A DNA stretch of 52,628 nt from Nostoc sp. 106C (GTDB lineage: Bacteria; Cyanobacteriota; Cyanobacteriia; Cyanobacteriales; Nostocaceae), in contig NZ_MTAW01000192.1 in assembly GCF_002154725.1 (NCBI RefSeq), positions 1-52,628 of the forward strand, in the 5' to 3' direction. The translations under genes were made by a program, and so were the position numbers. The notes beneath the pieces are model-generated. The model made no database searches. It saw only the letters and a program-made list of their open reading frames with translations, and was not told the DNA's origin. Positions 18,985 to 28,616 of this stretch are shown here, one piece after another (within the stretch, counting starts at the first letter, position 1; each line of letters begins with the position of its first letter).

Positions 18985-19203
18985 ATGACAAATGCCACTC
19001 AACGAGAATTTTACGTCATCATCGAATGCGATGAAGATGGCTACTATGTGGGAGAAGTCCCTCAGTTAAAAGCTTGTTACAGTCAAGGAGAAACAATTGA
19101 TGATCTGATGGCAAATATTAAAGAAGTTATTGAACTATGCCTAGAAGCGAAAATTGATGAACCAATACCAGAATTTATTGGTATTCAAAAGGTAGTAATT
19201 TAA
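18985..19203 (+). CDS. hicB: HicB-type antitoxin
   Basis: The 72-residue protein has the HicB/UPF0150 fold: FYVIIECDEDGYYVGEVPQL then KACYSQGETIDDLMANIKEV. No DNA-binding helix-turn-helix is attached, so it is the short HicB form. Its TAA overlaps the hicA start by one base (TAATG at 19201-19205). The gene is intact while its partner is disrupted, so it may persist as an orphan antitoxin or be decaying. Confidence 0.87.
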   Translation: MTNATQREFYVIIECDEDGYYVGEVPQLKACYSQGETIDDLMANIKEVIELCLEAKIDEPIPEFIGIQKVVI

Positions 19204-19545
19204 TGCCAAAACTACCAAGCGTAACAGGAAAAATAGTGATTAATATCCTTACAAAAATAGGATTTAACGCAGTGCCGCAAAAAGGTAATCATGTGCAAAT
19301 GGAACATGAAGATGGGTGTTTTGTAACTATTCCTGTTTATGCTGGAAAAACAATTGGCAGAAAATTAAGTAGGTCGGCGTGAATATTTATCGTTGGGATG
19401 AGTCAGGAGGCAGAAGGAAAGAAGGTTTAAGCCTATTTGATTTTTCTTAACATAGTTTTGTTTTTCCACACCGTTCTACTTACTACGTAAAATACTACGC
19501 GATGCTGAACTTACAACAGACGAGTTTATAGCATTGCTGAAATGA
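19203..19545 (+). pseudogene. hicA: hicA toxin gene interrupted by a MITE
   Basis: From ATG 19203 the frame reads MPKLPSVTGKIVINILTKIG, then FNAVPQKGNHVQMEHEDG and VTIPVYAGKTIGRKL, the HicA dsRBD-like mRNA interferase with its active-site His in KGNHVQ. At codon 55 it enters an inserted element and stops at once (SRSA, TGA 19380-19382). The missing tail LRKILRDAELTTDEFIALLK resumes at 19483 and ends TGA 19543-19545. Removing 19368-19480 plus one TA restores a normal 75-residue HicA. The encoded product lacks its last ~20 residues and is probably inactive. Confidence 0.88.
19368..19480. mobile_element. 113-bp MITE inserted in hicA (TA target duplication)
   Basis: The ends are AGTAGGTCGGCGTGAA and, on the other strand, AGTAGAACGGTGTGGA, matching at 12 of 16 positions. 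The element is flanked by TA on both sides (19366-19367 and 19481-19482). TA duplication is the habit of IS630/Tc1-mariner transposases, so it is probably a non-autonomous relative. It encodes nothing. I found no second copy in the window. Confidence 0.85.
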
Positions 19546-19596
19546 GAAAATAGGGATTTTACCACAGATTCAAAAATTAAAATTTCAAATTAGATA

Positions 19597-20751
19597 ATGG
19601 CAAACGTTAGGCTAGAAGACATTAAGCGAAGATTCAATAACGTTACTGCTATCGAGGATATTTCTTTTGAAATTCCCGATGGTGAGTTTTGGGTTTTGGT
19701 GGGGCCATCGGGTTGTGGTAAATCTACAATTTTACGAACGATCGCAGGTTTGGAGACAGCCACATCTGGCAAACTCTTTATTGGCGATCGCTTGGTAAAT
19801 AATATCCCAGCTAGACAGCGGGATGTGGCGATGGTGTTCCAAAACTATGCTCTCTATCCGCATATGACGGTGGCACAGAACATCGCTTTTGGGTTGCAGA
19901 TGCGGAAAGTTGACTCGAAGGTAATTCAAGATAGAGTGTTGAATGTAGCGCGATCGCTTTCCCTAGACAAGCTGCTAGATCGCAAACCCAAACAACTTTC
20001 TGGGGGACAGCAACAAAGGGTAGCATTAGGAAGAGCGATCGCTCGTCAGCCACAAGTTTTTTTACTAGATGAACCTTTGTCTAATTTGGATGCTCAACTA
20101 CGCGATGATACTAGGGCAGAGTTGAAACAGCTACATCAAGAATTAGGCATTACAACTATCTACGTTACCCACGATCAAGTAGAAGCGATGACTTTGGCTG
20201 ATCGAATTGTGGTGCTGAATCGCGGTAGGATTCAACAAATTGGCGATCCTCAAACTATTTATGAGCTTCCTGCTAATCAAATGGTGGCGTCTTTTTTAGG
20301 CAATCCACCTATGAATATTCTGCCTGCAATTTATCAGAATGAAGGTTTTGATGTCAGCGGACAGTTATTAGAAATTCCGGCAAATTTACAGGAGAATTTA
20401 CAACTGCGTCAAAGACAAACTGTGGATTTGGGGATTCGTCCAGAGCATATTTATATTAACGAACCACCAAGAGGAGGAAACTTCTATGCGGGGGTTCCCC
20501 CCGTTGCAGAAAGTGTCCGTCCCCAAGAAGAAGAGTTAGGATTGTTATCCGTTGAGGTGAAGGTGGTGGAACCTTTGGGAAGGGAAACTTTGATTCGCGT
20601 CAGTTTACCCGATTCATCAGCGTTGCTGAATGTGCAAATTGGTGGTGGTGTGCGTTTGCGTCCAGGCGATCGCCTTTCTCTACAACTAGATTTAAGTCAG
20701 TTATTTGTGTTTAATTCAAATAATGGTGACAGAATCTGGCCTGAGAACTGA
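19597..20751 (+). CDS. ABC transporter ATP-binding protein, UgpC/MalK family
   Basis: The 384-residue ATPase should energise uptake of a sugar or glycerol-phosphate-like solute. It has Walker A GPSGCGKST (~38), Q-loop MVFQNYALYPHMT, signature LSGGQQQRVALGRAIAR (~135), Walker B VFLLDEPLSNLDA, switch TIYVTHDQVEAMTLADR and C-terminal TOBE/OB regulatory domains (~240-384). No permease or binding protein is adjacent, so it probably serves transporters encoded elsewhere. The TOBE region carries ~16 extra residues derived from a palindromic repeat (see the separate entry). Confidence 0.92.
   Translation: MANVRLEDIKRRFNNVTAIEDISFEIPDGEFWVLVGPSGCGKSTILRTIAGLETATSGKLFIGDRLVNNIPARQRDVAMVFQNYALYPHMTVAQNIAFGLQMRKVDSKVIQDRVLNVARSLSLDKLLDRKPKQLSGGQQQRVALGRAIARQPQVFLLDEPLSNLDAQLRDDTRAELKQLHQELGITTIYVTHDQVEAMTLADRIVVLNRGRIQQIGDPQTIYELPANQMVASFLGNPPMNILPAIYQNEGFDVSGQLLEIPANLQENLQLRQRQTVDLGIRPEHIYINEPPRGGNFYAGVPPVAESVRPQEEELGLLSVEVKVVEPLGRETLIRVSLPDSSALLNVQIGGGVRLRPGDRLSLQLDLSQLFVFNSNNGDRIWPEN
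20476..20518. repeat. Palindromic repeat inserted in frame in the ABC ATPase gene
   Basis: An imperfect palindrome, GGAAACTTCTATGCGGGGG, tt, then CCCCCC and GTTGCAGAAAGTGTCC, lies inside the coding sequence and is read as GGNFYAGVPPVAESVRP. The same GCGGGGG/CCCCCG core occurs in the GC-rich repeat blocks near 6255 and 24775. The flanking protein reads naturally from INEPP to EEELGLLSVEVKVVEPLG, which suggests a tolerated in-frame insertion between TOBE strands. Confidence 0.7.
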
Positions 20752-20785
20752 CTATATTCTTTGTTGTCAAGAGTATCAGAAACAT

Positions 20786-21019
20786 ATGTCTTTACAACTC
20801 ACAATTACCTACCCTGCAACTTTTCCAGATGCTATTGGCAAAACCAGGGAACAATTTGAACAAGAAGCAAAATGGGCAATGGCAGTTAAGCTTTATGAAA
20901 TCAAACGCCTCTCTTCTGGCATGGCTGCTGCATTAATCGGAGTAGATCGCGTTACTTTTATCCTAAAGTTAAATGATTATAGTGTTCCTTTGATTGACTT
21001 GATTGAGGAGGAATTATGA
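20786..21019 (+). CDS. UPF0175 family protein (probable antitoxin)
   Basis: I chose ATG 20786 (MSLQLTITYPATFPDAIGKT) because the family starts here; a longer frame from 20705 overlaps the ABC gene. The 77 residues include REQFEQEAKWAMAVKLYEIK and the helix-turn-helix SSGMAAALIGVDRVTFILKL, with the acidic tail DLIEEEL. UPF0175 proteins are the predicted antitoxins of DUF3368 PIN-like toxins, and the remains of such a toxin gene start 14 bp downstream. Confidence 0.85.
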   Translation: MSLQLTITYPATFPDAIGKTREQFEQEAKWAMAVKLYEIKRLSSGMAAALIGVDRVTFILKLNDYSVPLIDLIEEEL

Positions 21020-21032
21020 TCAGATCTAACAA

Positions 21033-21439
21033 ATGCCTAAAACTAGTCAAATTGTTATTAATACTTCTCCCTTAATCGCTCTTGTTGCAGCTTTAGGAGA
21101 CTTAAGGATTTTACCGTTTCTTTATCAGGAAGTTCTTGTTCCCTTTGAAGTCTCCCAAGAAATCATCTTAGGGGTAAAAACAGGATTTGCTGTAACTGAG
21201 TTTTAAGCTGCATCTTGGTTACAAATACAAACTTCTGCTTTATTAATTTCTCCCTTGTTACTCAACTCCCTAGATTTAGGTGAAGCATCAGTAATTCAAC
21301 TAGCATTAAATAAAAACATACCTACAGTTTGTATTGATGAGGCAGTTGGGCGAGGAATTGCTAGATTAAGCGGTCTTTTGGTCACAGGCTCAATAGGGAT
21401 TTTGCTACGTGCTAAACGGGAAGGATATCCGTTATATCT
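21033..21439 (+). pseudogene. 5' part of a broken DUF3368 (PIN-like) toxin gene
   Basis: From ATG 21033 the frame reads MPKTSQIVINTSPLIALVAA, with the PIN-domain NTSPL start, to VTEF and a TAA at 21204-21206. It then continues in the same frame through SLDLGEASVIQLALNKN, VCIDEAVGRGIARLSGL and LLRAKREGYPLYL. These are DUF3368 motifs with the acidic residues expected of a PIN nuclease. At 21440 it runs into a MITE. The correct C-terminal end is found at 37153-37240 on the opposite strand. The gene is thus hit by a nonsense codon and by a MITE, and is split. Confidence 0.88.
21430..21439. repeat. Target-site duplication half, CGTTATATCT
   Basis: This 10-bp sequence abuts the left end of the MITE. 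Its partner is not at the right end of this MITE but, inverted, at 37241-37250 next to the other copy. The right end of this copy has GAATATAGTG (21635-21644), whose partner is CACTATATTC at 37439-37448. Confidence 0.9.
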
Positions 21440-21634
21440 CAATGCAGTTCAGTTAAGAAAATTCATTGACAACAAAGCTCATAAATAATTACTAAACAAA
21501 AAACCGAACAATTATTTTGGAGGGGGCTTGGGGGACGCAACCGTCCCCCAATCGGGGGTTTGGGGGATTCTCCCCCAAATCTTGGTTTTTGTCCGACAGA
21601 TGAGAACTCTTATCACCTTAACTGAACCGTATTG
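21440..21634 (+). mobile_element. MITE copy A (195 bp)
   Basis: The left end CAATGCAGTTCAGTTAAG (21440-21457) and right end CTTAACTGAACCGTATTG (21617-21634) are inverted repeats with two differences. The interior has G-run/C-run palindromes (GGGGG…CCCCC) and no gene. It is the inverted partner of 37251-37438, which matches over nearly the whole length; copy A differs mainly by GACGCAACCGTC in one loop. The ends and the 10-bp duplication point to a transposase-mobilised, non-autonomous element. I do not name its parent IS family. Confidence 0.88.
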
Positions 21635-21647
21635 GAATATAGTGGAC

Positions 21648-21675
21648 AATGCTCAATGCCCCATGCTCAATGCCC
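21648..21675. repeat. Heptanucleotide tandem repeat (STRR)
   Basis: Four 7-mers in register: AATGCTC, AATGCCC, CATGCTC, AATGCCC. It lies just outside the MITE. Confidence 0.65.
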
Positions 21676-21716
21676 ATTCCCAAAACCTTAAAATATGCCA
21701 AGAAAATAGGCTTTAA

Positions 21717-22877
<1,161 letters not shown>

Positions 22878-22912
22878 TTAGTCATTAGTCATTGGTCATT
22901 GGTCATTAGTTA
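22878..22912. repeat. Heptanucleotide tandem repeat (STRR)
   Basis: Five 7-mers in register directly after the gap1 stop codon: TTAGTCA, TTAGTCA, TTGGTCA, TTGGTCA, TTAGTTA. Confidence 0.75.
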
Positions 22913-23067
22913 TGAGCTTAAATACTATTGACTTTTGACCACTGACTCTTGACTTTTGGGATTGGTCAAACGGCGTATACCTCGATAGGAAAACTGGATA
23001 AAAAAGTGATTTTACTGAGCAGCAAAGTGATATGAAGCACTTGTGAATTTGGACGCGTTAGGCGTTC

Positions 23068-24552
23068 ATGTTGCAGGTTTTGGAGAACACCTACCAGGCT
23101 ATTCCTAAATCCCCAATCCCTATGCGTCGAACCAAAATTATTTGTACTGTTGGACCTGCTACATCTGCTCCTGAAAGGCTGGAAGCGTTGGTAGAAGCTG
23201 GGATGAATATGGCACGGCTGAATTTTTCTCACGGAGCCTATGAATTCCACGCCCAAACTGCTCGTTATCTAAAGCAGATTAGTAGCGAGCAGCGAAAGCC
23301 GATCGCAATTATGCAAGATCTGTGTGGTCCTAAGATTCGCTTGGGAACTTTACCACCAGAAGGGCTAATGGTGGAAGCTGGTAGCGAAGTCACCTTTGTT
23401 TTACAGGATAAGGGTGAGAGTATTGATGAACTACCTTTGCCGTTACCGACTTTGTTTGCAATGGTGCGACCAGGTGAACCGATTTCGATTAATGACGGTC
23501 GCGTTAAGCTAGTTGTAAGCGATCGCGATGCCGATCGCATTCGTGCCCATGTGAAAATTGGCGGATTAATTTCCACGCACAAGGGGGTAAACCTGCCAGA
23601 AACGCGTCTACCTGTCAGTTCCATTACCGAAAAAGATTTGCTGGATTTGCGGTTTGGCATTCAGTTAGGTGTGGATTGGGTGGCAGTTTCCTTTGTGCAA
23701 TCACCCCAAGACTTAGAACCTGCCCAAAGAATGATTGAAGCGGCGGGAGCAAAGATTCGGGTAATCGCCAAAATTGAACGCCCAGAGGCAATCAAGCAGT
23801 TTGACAGCATTCTTGCAGCTGCCGACGGGATTATGATTGCCCGTGGCGATTTAGGCGTGGAAATGCCGATTCACGAAGTTCCCCTGATTCAAAAAGATAT
23901 TATTCGCCGTTGCAATCGGGCAGGTAAGCCAGTAATTACTGCCACTCAAATGCTGGAATCGATGATTAGCGCCCCCGATCCTACCCGGGCGGAGGCAACA
24001 GATGTTGCTAACTCCATCTGGGATGGTACGGATGCTGTCATGCTTTCTGGTGAAACTGCTGTGGGTCAATATCCCGTCGCTGCTGTTCAGATTATGCATA
24101 ACATCGCCGTGCGTACAGAACAGTCTTTGCAAGAAGGTAGTAGCCATTCCTGGTGTCATGAGGCAGGTAGTTTAAGCGTCACCGAATCTGTGGCAGAAGC
24201 AGTATGTCGGATTGCCTATGAAACAGGCGCAAGGGCAATTCTCTGTAACACTTCTTCGGGAAGTACAGCGCAAATGGTTTCTAAATACCGACCATCAACG
24301 CCGATTATTGCCCTTACCCCTGATGAAACCGTTTACCGCCAGTTAGCACTTTCTTGGGGTGTAGTACCCTTGCTAATTCCACCCGTCCACAATGCGGAAG
24401 AGATGTTTATGAATGTGGTAAACACAGTTGTAGACATGGGTTTAGCAAAGGACGGCGATAAAGTAGTGATTACCTCCGGCGTTCCAATTGGTAAATCAGG
24501 TACAACGAGTTTAATTAAAGTGCATTCTATTGGACAGCCGATTTTGGCATAA
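23068..24552 (+). CDS. pyk: Pyruvate kinase
   Basis: The enzyme makes pyruvate and ATP from phosphoenolpyruvate. Motifs are RRTKIICTVGPATSAPERLE, MNMARLNFSHG, the active-site IAKIERPEAIKQFDSIL, DGIMIARGDLGVEMP and KPVITATQMLESMI, with a C-terminal regulatory domain ending GTTSLIKVHSIG. The frame opens at ATG 23068 (494 residues), but family members usually begin close to RRTKI, so ATG 23122 (476 residues) is an equal candidate; neither has a clear ribosome binding site. It lies 190 bp after gap1. Confidence 0.93.
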   Translation: MLQVLENTYQAIPKSPIPMRRTKIICTVGPATSAPERLEALVEAGMNMARLNFSHGAYEFHAQTARYLKQISSEQRKPIAIMQDLCGPKIRLGTLPPEGLMVEAGSEVTFVLQDKGESIDELPLPLPTLFAMVRPGEPISINDGRVKLVVSDRDADRIRAHVKIGGLISTHKGVNLPETRLPVSSITEKDLLDLRFGIQLGVDWVAVSFVQSPQDLEPAQRMIEAAGAKIRVIAKIERPEAIKQFDSILAAADGIMIARGDLGVEMPIHEVPLIQKDIIRRCNRAGKPVITATQMLESMISAPDPTRAEATDVANSIWDGTDAVMLSGETAVGQYPVAAVQIMHNIAVRTEQSLQEGSSHSWCHEAGSLSVTESVAEAVCRIAYETGARAILCNTSSGSTAQMVSKYRPSTPIIALTPDETVYRQLALSWGVVPLLIPPVHNAEEMFMNVVNTVVDMGLAKDGDKVVITSGVPIGKSGTTSLIKVHSIGQPILA

Positions 24553-24976
24553 GGCACCTAGAATAAGGCCGAGGCTCAAGACACTAAGCAAACTTGGGCA
24601 AAATTAAGAAAAGTTGCCAGAATCAGAATTGAAGCAGCAGCAAAGAGTGTAAACAACAGGGGAATAAGTAAAATTTCCCGCCTACAAGGAGAATGTTGAT
24701 TTTGTCAGTGGTGAATGGTCAGTAGCAAAGAAATCTATTGACAAATGACAAAGCGCAAAGTCGAGCCACTGCGTTGCGGGGGTTCCCACGGCAGTTCCTT
24801 CAAGTCGGCAAAGCCGCCCAACGGACTGCCTCCCCGTTGTAGCACGTGGCGTCGGAGCGTCGGCTTCTGGCGATCTGAACTTTGTAAGAGAGGACAAACG
24901 ACAAAGGACACGCGTTCGCATAGCGTCCCGCAGGGAAGCGCAGTAAATCCTAAACAAACAACCATCACGGAGTTTT
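24553..24976. other. Intergenic region between pyk and tal
   Basis: Besides the GC-rich repeat block it contains a CGCGTTCGCATAGCGTCCCG repeat-like stretch near 24910 and a GGAG-type ribosome binding site just before tal. I see no gene. Confidence 0.5.
24765..24905. repeat. GC-rich dispersed repeat block, inverted relative to 6100-6375
   Basis: TTCCCACGGCAGT (24783-24795), TCAAGTCGG (24800-24808) and TCCCCGTTGTAGCA (24831-24844) are the reverse complements of motifs at 6189-6201, ~6176-6184 and 6140-6153, in mirrored order. The long frames seen here on both strands (24682-25083 minus, 24745-24984 plus) are products of the repeat. Confidence 0.7.
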
Positions 24977-25984
24977 ATGTCTAAAAATCTACTTGAACAA
25001 TTGCGCACAATGACTGTTGTAGTCGCGGATACAGGAGATATCCAAGCGATTGAAAAGTTCACACCCCAAGACGCCACCACCAATCCCTCGTTGATTACCG
25101 CCGCGGCGCAGATGCCTGAATATCAGGAAATTGTCGATCAGACTTTACTCCAAGCTCAAAAAGATGCAGGCACAGGTGCAAGCCAAGCCCAAATTGTTAC
25201 CATCGCTTTTGACCGTTTGGCGGTAGCTTTCGGGCTGAAGATTTTACAAATCATCCCCGGTCGTGTTTCTACAGAAGTAGATGCCCGCTTGTCTTACGAT
25301 ACTGATGCCACTGTTGCTAAGGCTAGAGAATTAATTGCCCAATACAAAGCTGCGGGAGTTTCTCGCGATCGCGTTTTGATTAAAATCGCCTCCACCTGGG
25401 AAGGTATTCGCGCTGCGGAAATCCTAGAGAAAGAAGGTATTCATTGTAACTTGACTCTATTGTTTGGACTCCACCAAGCGATCGCCTGTGCAGAAGCTGG
25501 CATTACCCTAATCTCTCCCTTCGTCGGTCGCATTCTTGACTGGTACAAGAAAGATACCGGACGGGACAGCTACCCTGCTGCGGAAGATCCAGGAGTATTG
25601 TCTGTTACTAAGATTTACAACTATTACAAGAAATTCGGCTATAAAACCGAAGTTATGGGAGCTAGCTTCCGTAACATTGGCGAAATCACTGAATTGGCAG
25701 GTAGTGATTTGCTCACCATTTCTCCTTCATTGTTAGCTGAATTGCAAGCCACTATTGGCGAACTACCACGCAAACTCGACCCCGCTAATGCAGCCAGCTT
25801 GGAAATTGAGAAAATTTCTATTGATAAAGCAACCTTTGACAAGATGCACAGCGCTGACCGTATGGCATCTGACAAACTAGCAGAAGGTATTCAAGGTTTC
25901 ACCAAGGCGCTGGAAGACCTGGAAAAACTGCTAGCAAACAGATTGGCTACTCTAGAAACTAAAGCAACCAGTCCTGTAGCTTAG
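24977..25984 (+). CDS. tal: Transaldolase
   Basis: The 335-residue enzyme moves a dihydroxyacetone unit between sugar phosphates in the pentose phosphate pathway. It is of the TalB type: [20 protein letters not shown] (~28-47), [13 protein letters not shown] (~97), Schiff-base Lys136 in [39 protein letters not shown] and [16 protein letters not shown] 24977 follows a GGAG site (CACGGAGTTTT). It lies downstream of gap1-pyk in the same direction, without the zwf-opcA partners often found with tal. Confidence 0.95.
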   Translation: MSKNLLEQLRTMTVVVADTGDIQAIEKFTPQDATTNPSLITAAAQMPEYQEIVDQTLLQAQKDAGTGASQAQIVTIAFDRLAVAFGLKILQIIPGRVSTEVDARLSYDTDATVAKARELIAQYKAAGVSRDRVLIKIASTWEGIRAAEILEKEGIHCNLTLLFGLHQAIACAEAGITLISPFVGRILDWYKKDTGRDSYPAAEDPGVLSVTKIYNYYKKFGYKTEVMGASFRNIGEITELAGSDLLTISPSLLAELQATIGELPRKLDPANAASLEIEKISIDKATFDKMHSADRMASDKLAEGIQGFTKALEDLEKLLANRLATLETKATSPVA

Positions 25985-26033
25985 AATTTCTCGCCATTTA
26001 GTTAGCACTTCAGTTTCTACATATTTCCATCAG

Positions 26034-26062
26034 AAACCCGGTTTTGAGAAATCGGGTTTTTT
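26034..26062 (+). terminator. Rho-independent terminator of tal
   Basis: AAACCCG (26034-26040) pairs with CGGGTTT (26053-26059), followed by TTT. It overlaps the stop codon of the convergent gene at 26061. Confidence 0.85.
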
Positions 26063-26918
26063 ATTCTTGATTTGTGCTCGCCAGCTTCACCCGTCGTTGA
26101 AAAATAATCATCTCATTCCCCACAACTGGATTCCGCGCTACTAGCCTATCTTGAGAATCCACAACTTCTAGATGACTAAAATCCAGTTCTTGAGAGCGTT
26201 GTAAAATATCCGCTGCCAACTTATCTTGTTGGGATTGGGTGAGAGTATACCAATCATCACTAATTTTGACAGTAAGGTTACTAGTACGAAAATTGGCTTG
26301 AATTGATTTTATAAGACCAGAGGCAATGCGATCGCTTATTTCCGCTACTTGATTTTCGATTCCTGCAATTAAAATTTGTTCTGGTGTCAATTGCACAATT
26401 GGCGTTGGTATTGGTGTGGGTTCCGGTGTTGGCGTTGGTTCTGGTTCCGGTTCCGGTGGTGGAACTTCTGCTGATGGCGACGGCGTAATTTCTTCTTGTG
26501 GTTGAGGTTCTGGCGTTGCTAACTCTGGTGGAGTAGTTATCGTTGGCGTGGGTGTTGGTGCAGGAACTTCCTCAACTGGAGGAAGCGTTGCTACCTCAAC
26601 AGGTTTATTCGTAAAAACGCTCGTAGTTGTCCAAACTACAATTACAGCAATGCTAGCAATAATCCCTGTCAAAGCTGTATCTGACAACTTTGCAGACAAA
26701 TTTGCTGGTAAAAAAGCACGGATTTTAGCTAGCAATCCTCCCCAAAAACCAGGAGTTTCTTCAGTTCCCGGTGAAGGTGCTGTTTCCAGTTTCACCACCG
26801 CAGTCTCTAAAATCCTAATTGTCCCTCTCAGAAATTGGATAATAGTAGACTTCCAAATTGGCTGATCTCTCTGGTTGGGTTTTTGGGGAGGTTGTGAATT
26901 CTGAGTGCCTTGCGACAT
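26061..26918 (-). CDS. Proline-rich single-span membrane protein, unknown
   Basis: The 285-residue protein has a polar N-terminus, one membrane span at ~81-100 (TALTGIIASIAVIVVWTTTS), then ~75 residues dominated by Pro-Glu-Thr repeats (PEPEPEPTPTPEPTPIPTP, ~110-185). A compact C-terminal domain of ~100 residues follows, with LTVKISDDWYTLTQSQQDKL and RVKLA. The Pro-rich stretch is probably an extended spacer. No family is recognised. Confidence 0.8.
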   Translation of the reverse strand: MSQGTQNSQPPQKPNQRDQPIWKSTIIQFLRGTIRILETAVVKLETAPSPGTEETPGFWGGLLAKIRAFLPANLSAKLSDTALTGIIASIAVIVVWTTTSVFTNKPVEVATLPPVEEVPAPTPTPTITTPPELATPEPQPQEEITPSPSAEVPPPEPEPEPTPTPEPTPIPTPIVQLTPEQILIAGIENQVAEISDRIASGLIKSIQANFRTSNLTVKISDDWYTLTQSQQDKLAADILQRSQELDFSHLEVVDSQDRLVARNPVVGNEMIIFQRRVKLASTNQE

Positions 26919-27264
26919 GGAAATTTCACCAAGAGCAACAAATCAAAGCTCAATCAATTGATCGAGAAGAATACAGAATCAATTAGTGAGGGATTCAGTC
27001 CTGCCACTAATTGATTCCGCACTAAATCTTAGCGTCTACGAGTACCTAAGTTCTACCCAAAATAAATATGTAGCAATCATTTTTTTAATCTGTATGAGCT
27101 ATATGAGCTTTATCTAAGTAAAGGCAAGGGAACAGGGAACAGGGAACAGCATAGAGAATGTGTAATTAATTTTGTTTAGGTACTTAATGTTAATTGGGAT
27201 GCTGGAGAAGCCTGAATATTGAGGAATTTTAATCTAAAAACTTAAAGCCAAAATTGTAGAAAAT
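26919..27264. other. Intergenic region upstream of 26061-26918
   Basis: It contains three exact tandem copies of GGGAACA (27128-27148), an STRR. Otherwise it is AT-rich and I see no gene. Confidence 0.5.
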
Positions 27265-27301
27265 GGGGTATGGGTAACTGCATAAGAATTACCCATACCC
27301 C
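27265..27301 (-). terminator. Perfect 13-bp stem-loop after metK
   Basis: GGGGTATGGGTAA (27265-27277) pairs perfectly with TTACCCATACCCC (27289-27301) around an 11-nt loop. On the minus strand it is followed by ATTTTC, so it fits a terminator of metK. Confidence 0.75.
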
Positions 27302-27335
27302 TATATCCAGTGAGATTCAGAATATATACAGCAGT

Positions 27336-28616
27336 TTACTTGAGTGCTTGAGCGATCGCTGCTGAAAGTGACTCGTTTACTGCTTGCTTTAACAAGTCGG
27401 CCTTATCGATACGTTCCCACGGCAAATCTAGATCATTCCGCCCAAAATGACCGTAAGCCGCGACGTCCTGATAAAAACGTCCGCCTCGTTCATTTGGTAA
27501 GTTACGTAAATTAAAGGCATGGATAATTCCTGCTGGTCGCAGTTCAAAATGCTTTTTGACTAATTCCAGCAAGATTTCATCATCAACTTTGCCAGTTCCA
27601 AAGGTATCCAGCAAAATGCTCACAGGACGTGCTACACCAATTGCATAACTTAGCTGCACTTCACATTTATCTGCTAACCCAGCGGCGACAATATTTTTAG
27701 CCACATAGCGCGCTGCATAAGCCGCAGAACGGTCTACTTTTGTGGGGTCTTTGCCAGAAAAGGCACCGCCACCATGACGTGAATAACCACCGTAGGTGTC
27801 AACAATGATTTTCCGTCCTGTTAGACCAGAGTCGCCTTGAGGACCACCAATGACAAATTTACCAGTAGGATTGACTAAAAAACGCGTCTGTTCATCTGGC
27901 TTAATGTCAATGTCGCCAAATACAGGTTGAACTACTGCTGTCCAAAGGTCTTCTTTGATTTTGGCTTGAACTGCGGCTTCATCTGTGATTCCCCCGATAC
28001 TAGCTGTATGTTGGGTAGAAATCAGAATTGTATCAATGCCTACCGGACGCCCATTTTCATAGATAACGGTAACTTGTGTTTTACCATCGGGGCGCAGATA
28101 CGGCAAATCGCCTGTTTTGCGAACTGCTGCTAGCCGACGAGCAATGCGGTGAGCAAGACTAATTGGCAAGGGTATCAATTCTGGTGTTTCGTTGCTAGCA
28201 AAACCGAACATAATCCCTTGGTCGCCCGCGCCGATGGTGTCGAATAGTTCATCACTATCTTCCTCGCGGGTTTCTTGAGCAGTGTTAACACCTTGGGCAA
28301 TATCAGGTGATTGTTCATCTAAAGCAACTAATACACTGGTACTGTTAGATGAAAAGCCGTTATCAGCATTGGTATAGCCAATTTCGGCAATTTTCTTGCG
28401 GGCGAGATTGACATAGTTGACATTGGCGTTAGTGGTAATTTCACCTGTTATTAGTACCAAGCCAGTATTAACAACTACCTCAGCCGCAACTCGGCTAGTC
28501 GGGTCTTGTGTCAGTAAGGCATCCAGAATTGTATCAGAAATCTGATCGCATATTTTATCTGGATGACCTTCGGTAACTGACTCGGAGGTAAATAGATATC
28601 GACGAGACAAAGGCAT
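27336..28616 (-). CDS. metK: S-adenosylmethionine synthase
   Basis: The enzyme makes S-adenosylmethionine from methionine and ATP. It has [31 protein letters not shown], the P-loop-like [16 protein letters not shown] and catalytic DNGRP-like text. The ATG frame gives 426 residues, but AAGGAGG ends only 1 nt before that ATG. The in-frame TTG at codon 3 (28608-28610) is 7 nt from the Shine-Dalgarno and yields a start at [15 protein letters not shown], as in most MetK proteins. The true start is therefore probably TTG 28610. Confidence 0.95.
   Translation of the reverse strand: MPLSRRYLFTSESVTEGHPDKICDQISDTILDALLTQDPTSRVAAEVVVNTGLVLITGEITTNANVNYVNLARKKIAEIGYTNADNGFSSNSTSVLVALDEQSPDIAQGVNTAQETREEDSDELFDTIGAGDQGIMFGFASNETPELIPLPISLAHRIARRLAAVRKTGDLPYLRPDGKTQVTVIYENGRPVGIDTILISTQHTASIGGITDEAAVQAKIKEDLWTAVVQPVFGDIDIKPDEQTRFLVNPTGKFVIGGPQGDSGLTGRKIIVDTYGGYSRHGGGAFSGKDPTKVDRSAAYAARYVAKNIVAAGLADKCEVQLSYAIGVARPVSILLDTFGTGKVDDEILLELVKKHFELRPAGIIHAFNLRNLPNERGGRFYQDVAAYGHFGRNDLDLPWERIDKADLLKQAVNESLSAAIAQALK

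Noticed and set aside
21255-21488. 77-codon frame as a separate gene
   Set aside because: It is the continuation of the DUF3368 gene after its in-frame TAA, and its last 16 codons belong to the MITE.
24682-25083. Frames of 77-133 codons before and over the start of tal
   Set aside because: They lie on the inverted copy of the same GC-rich repeat and overlap the certain tal gene.
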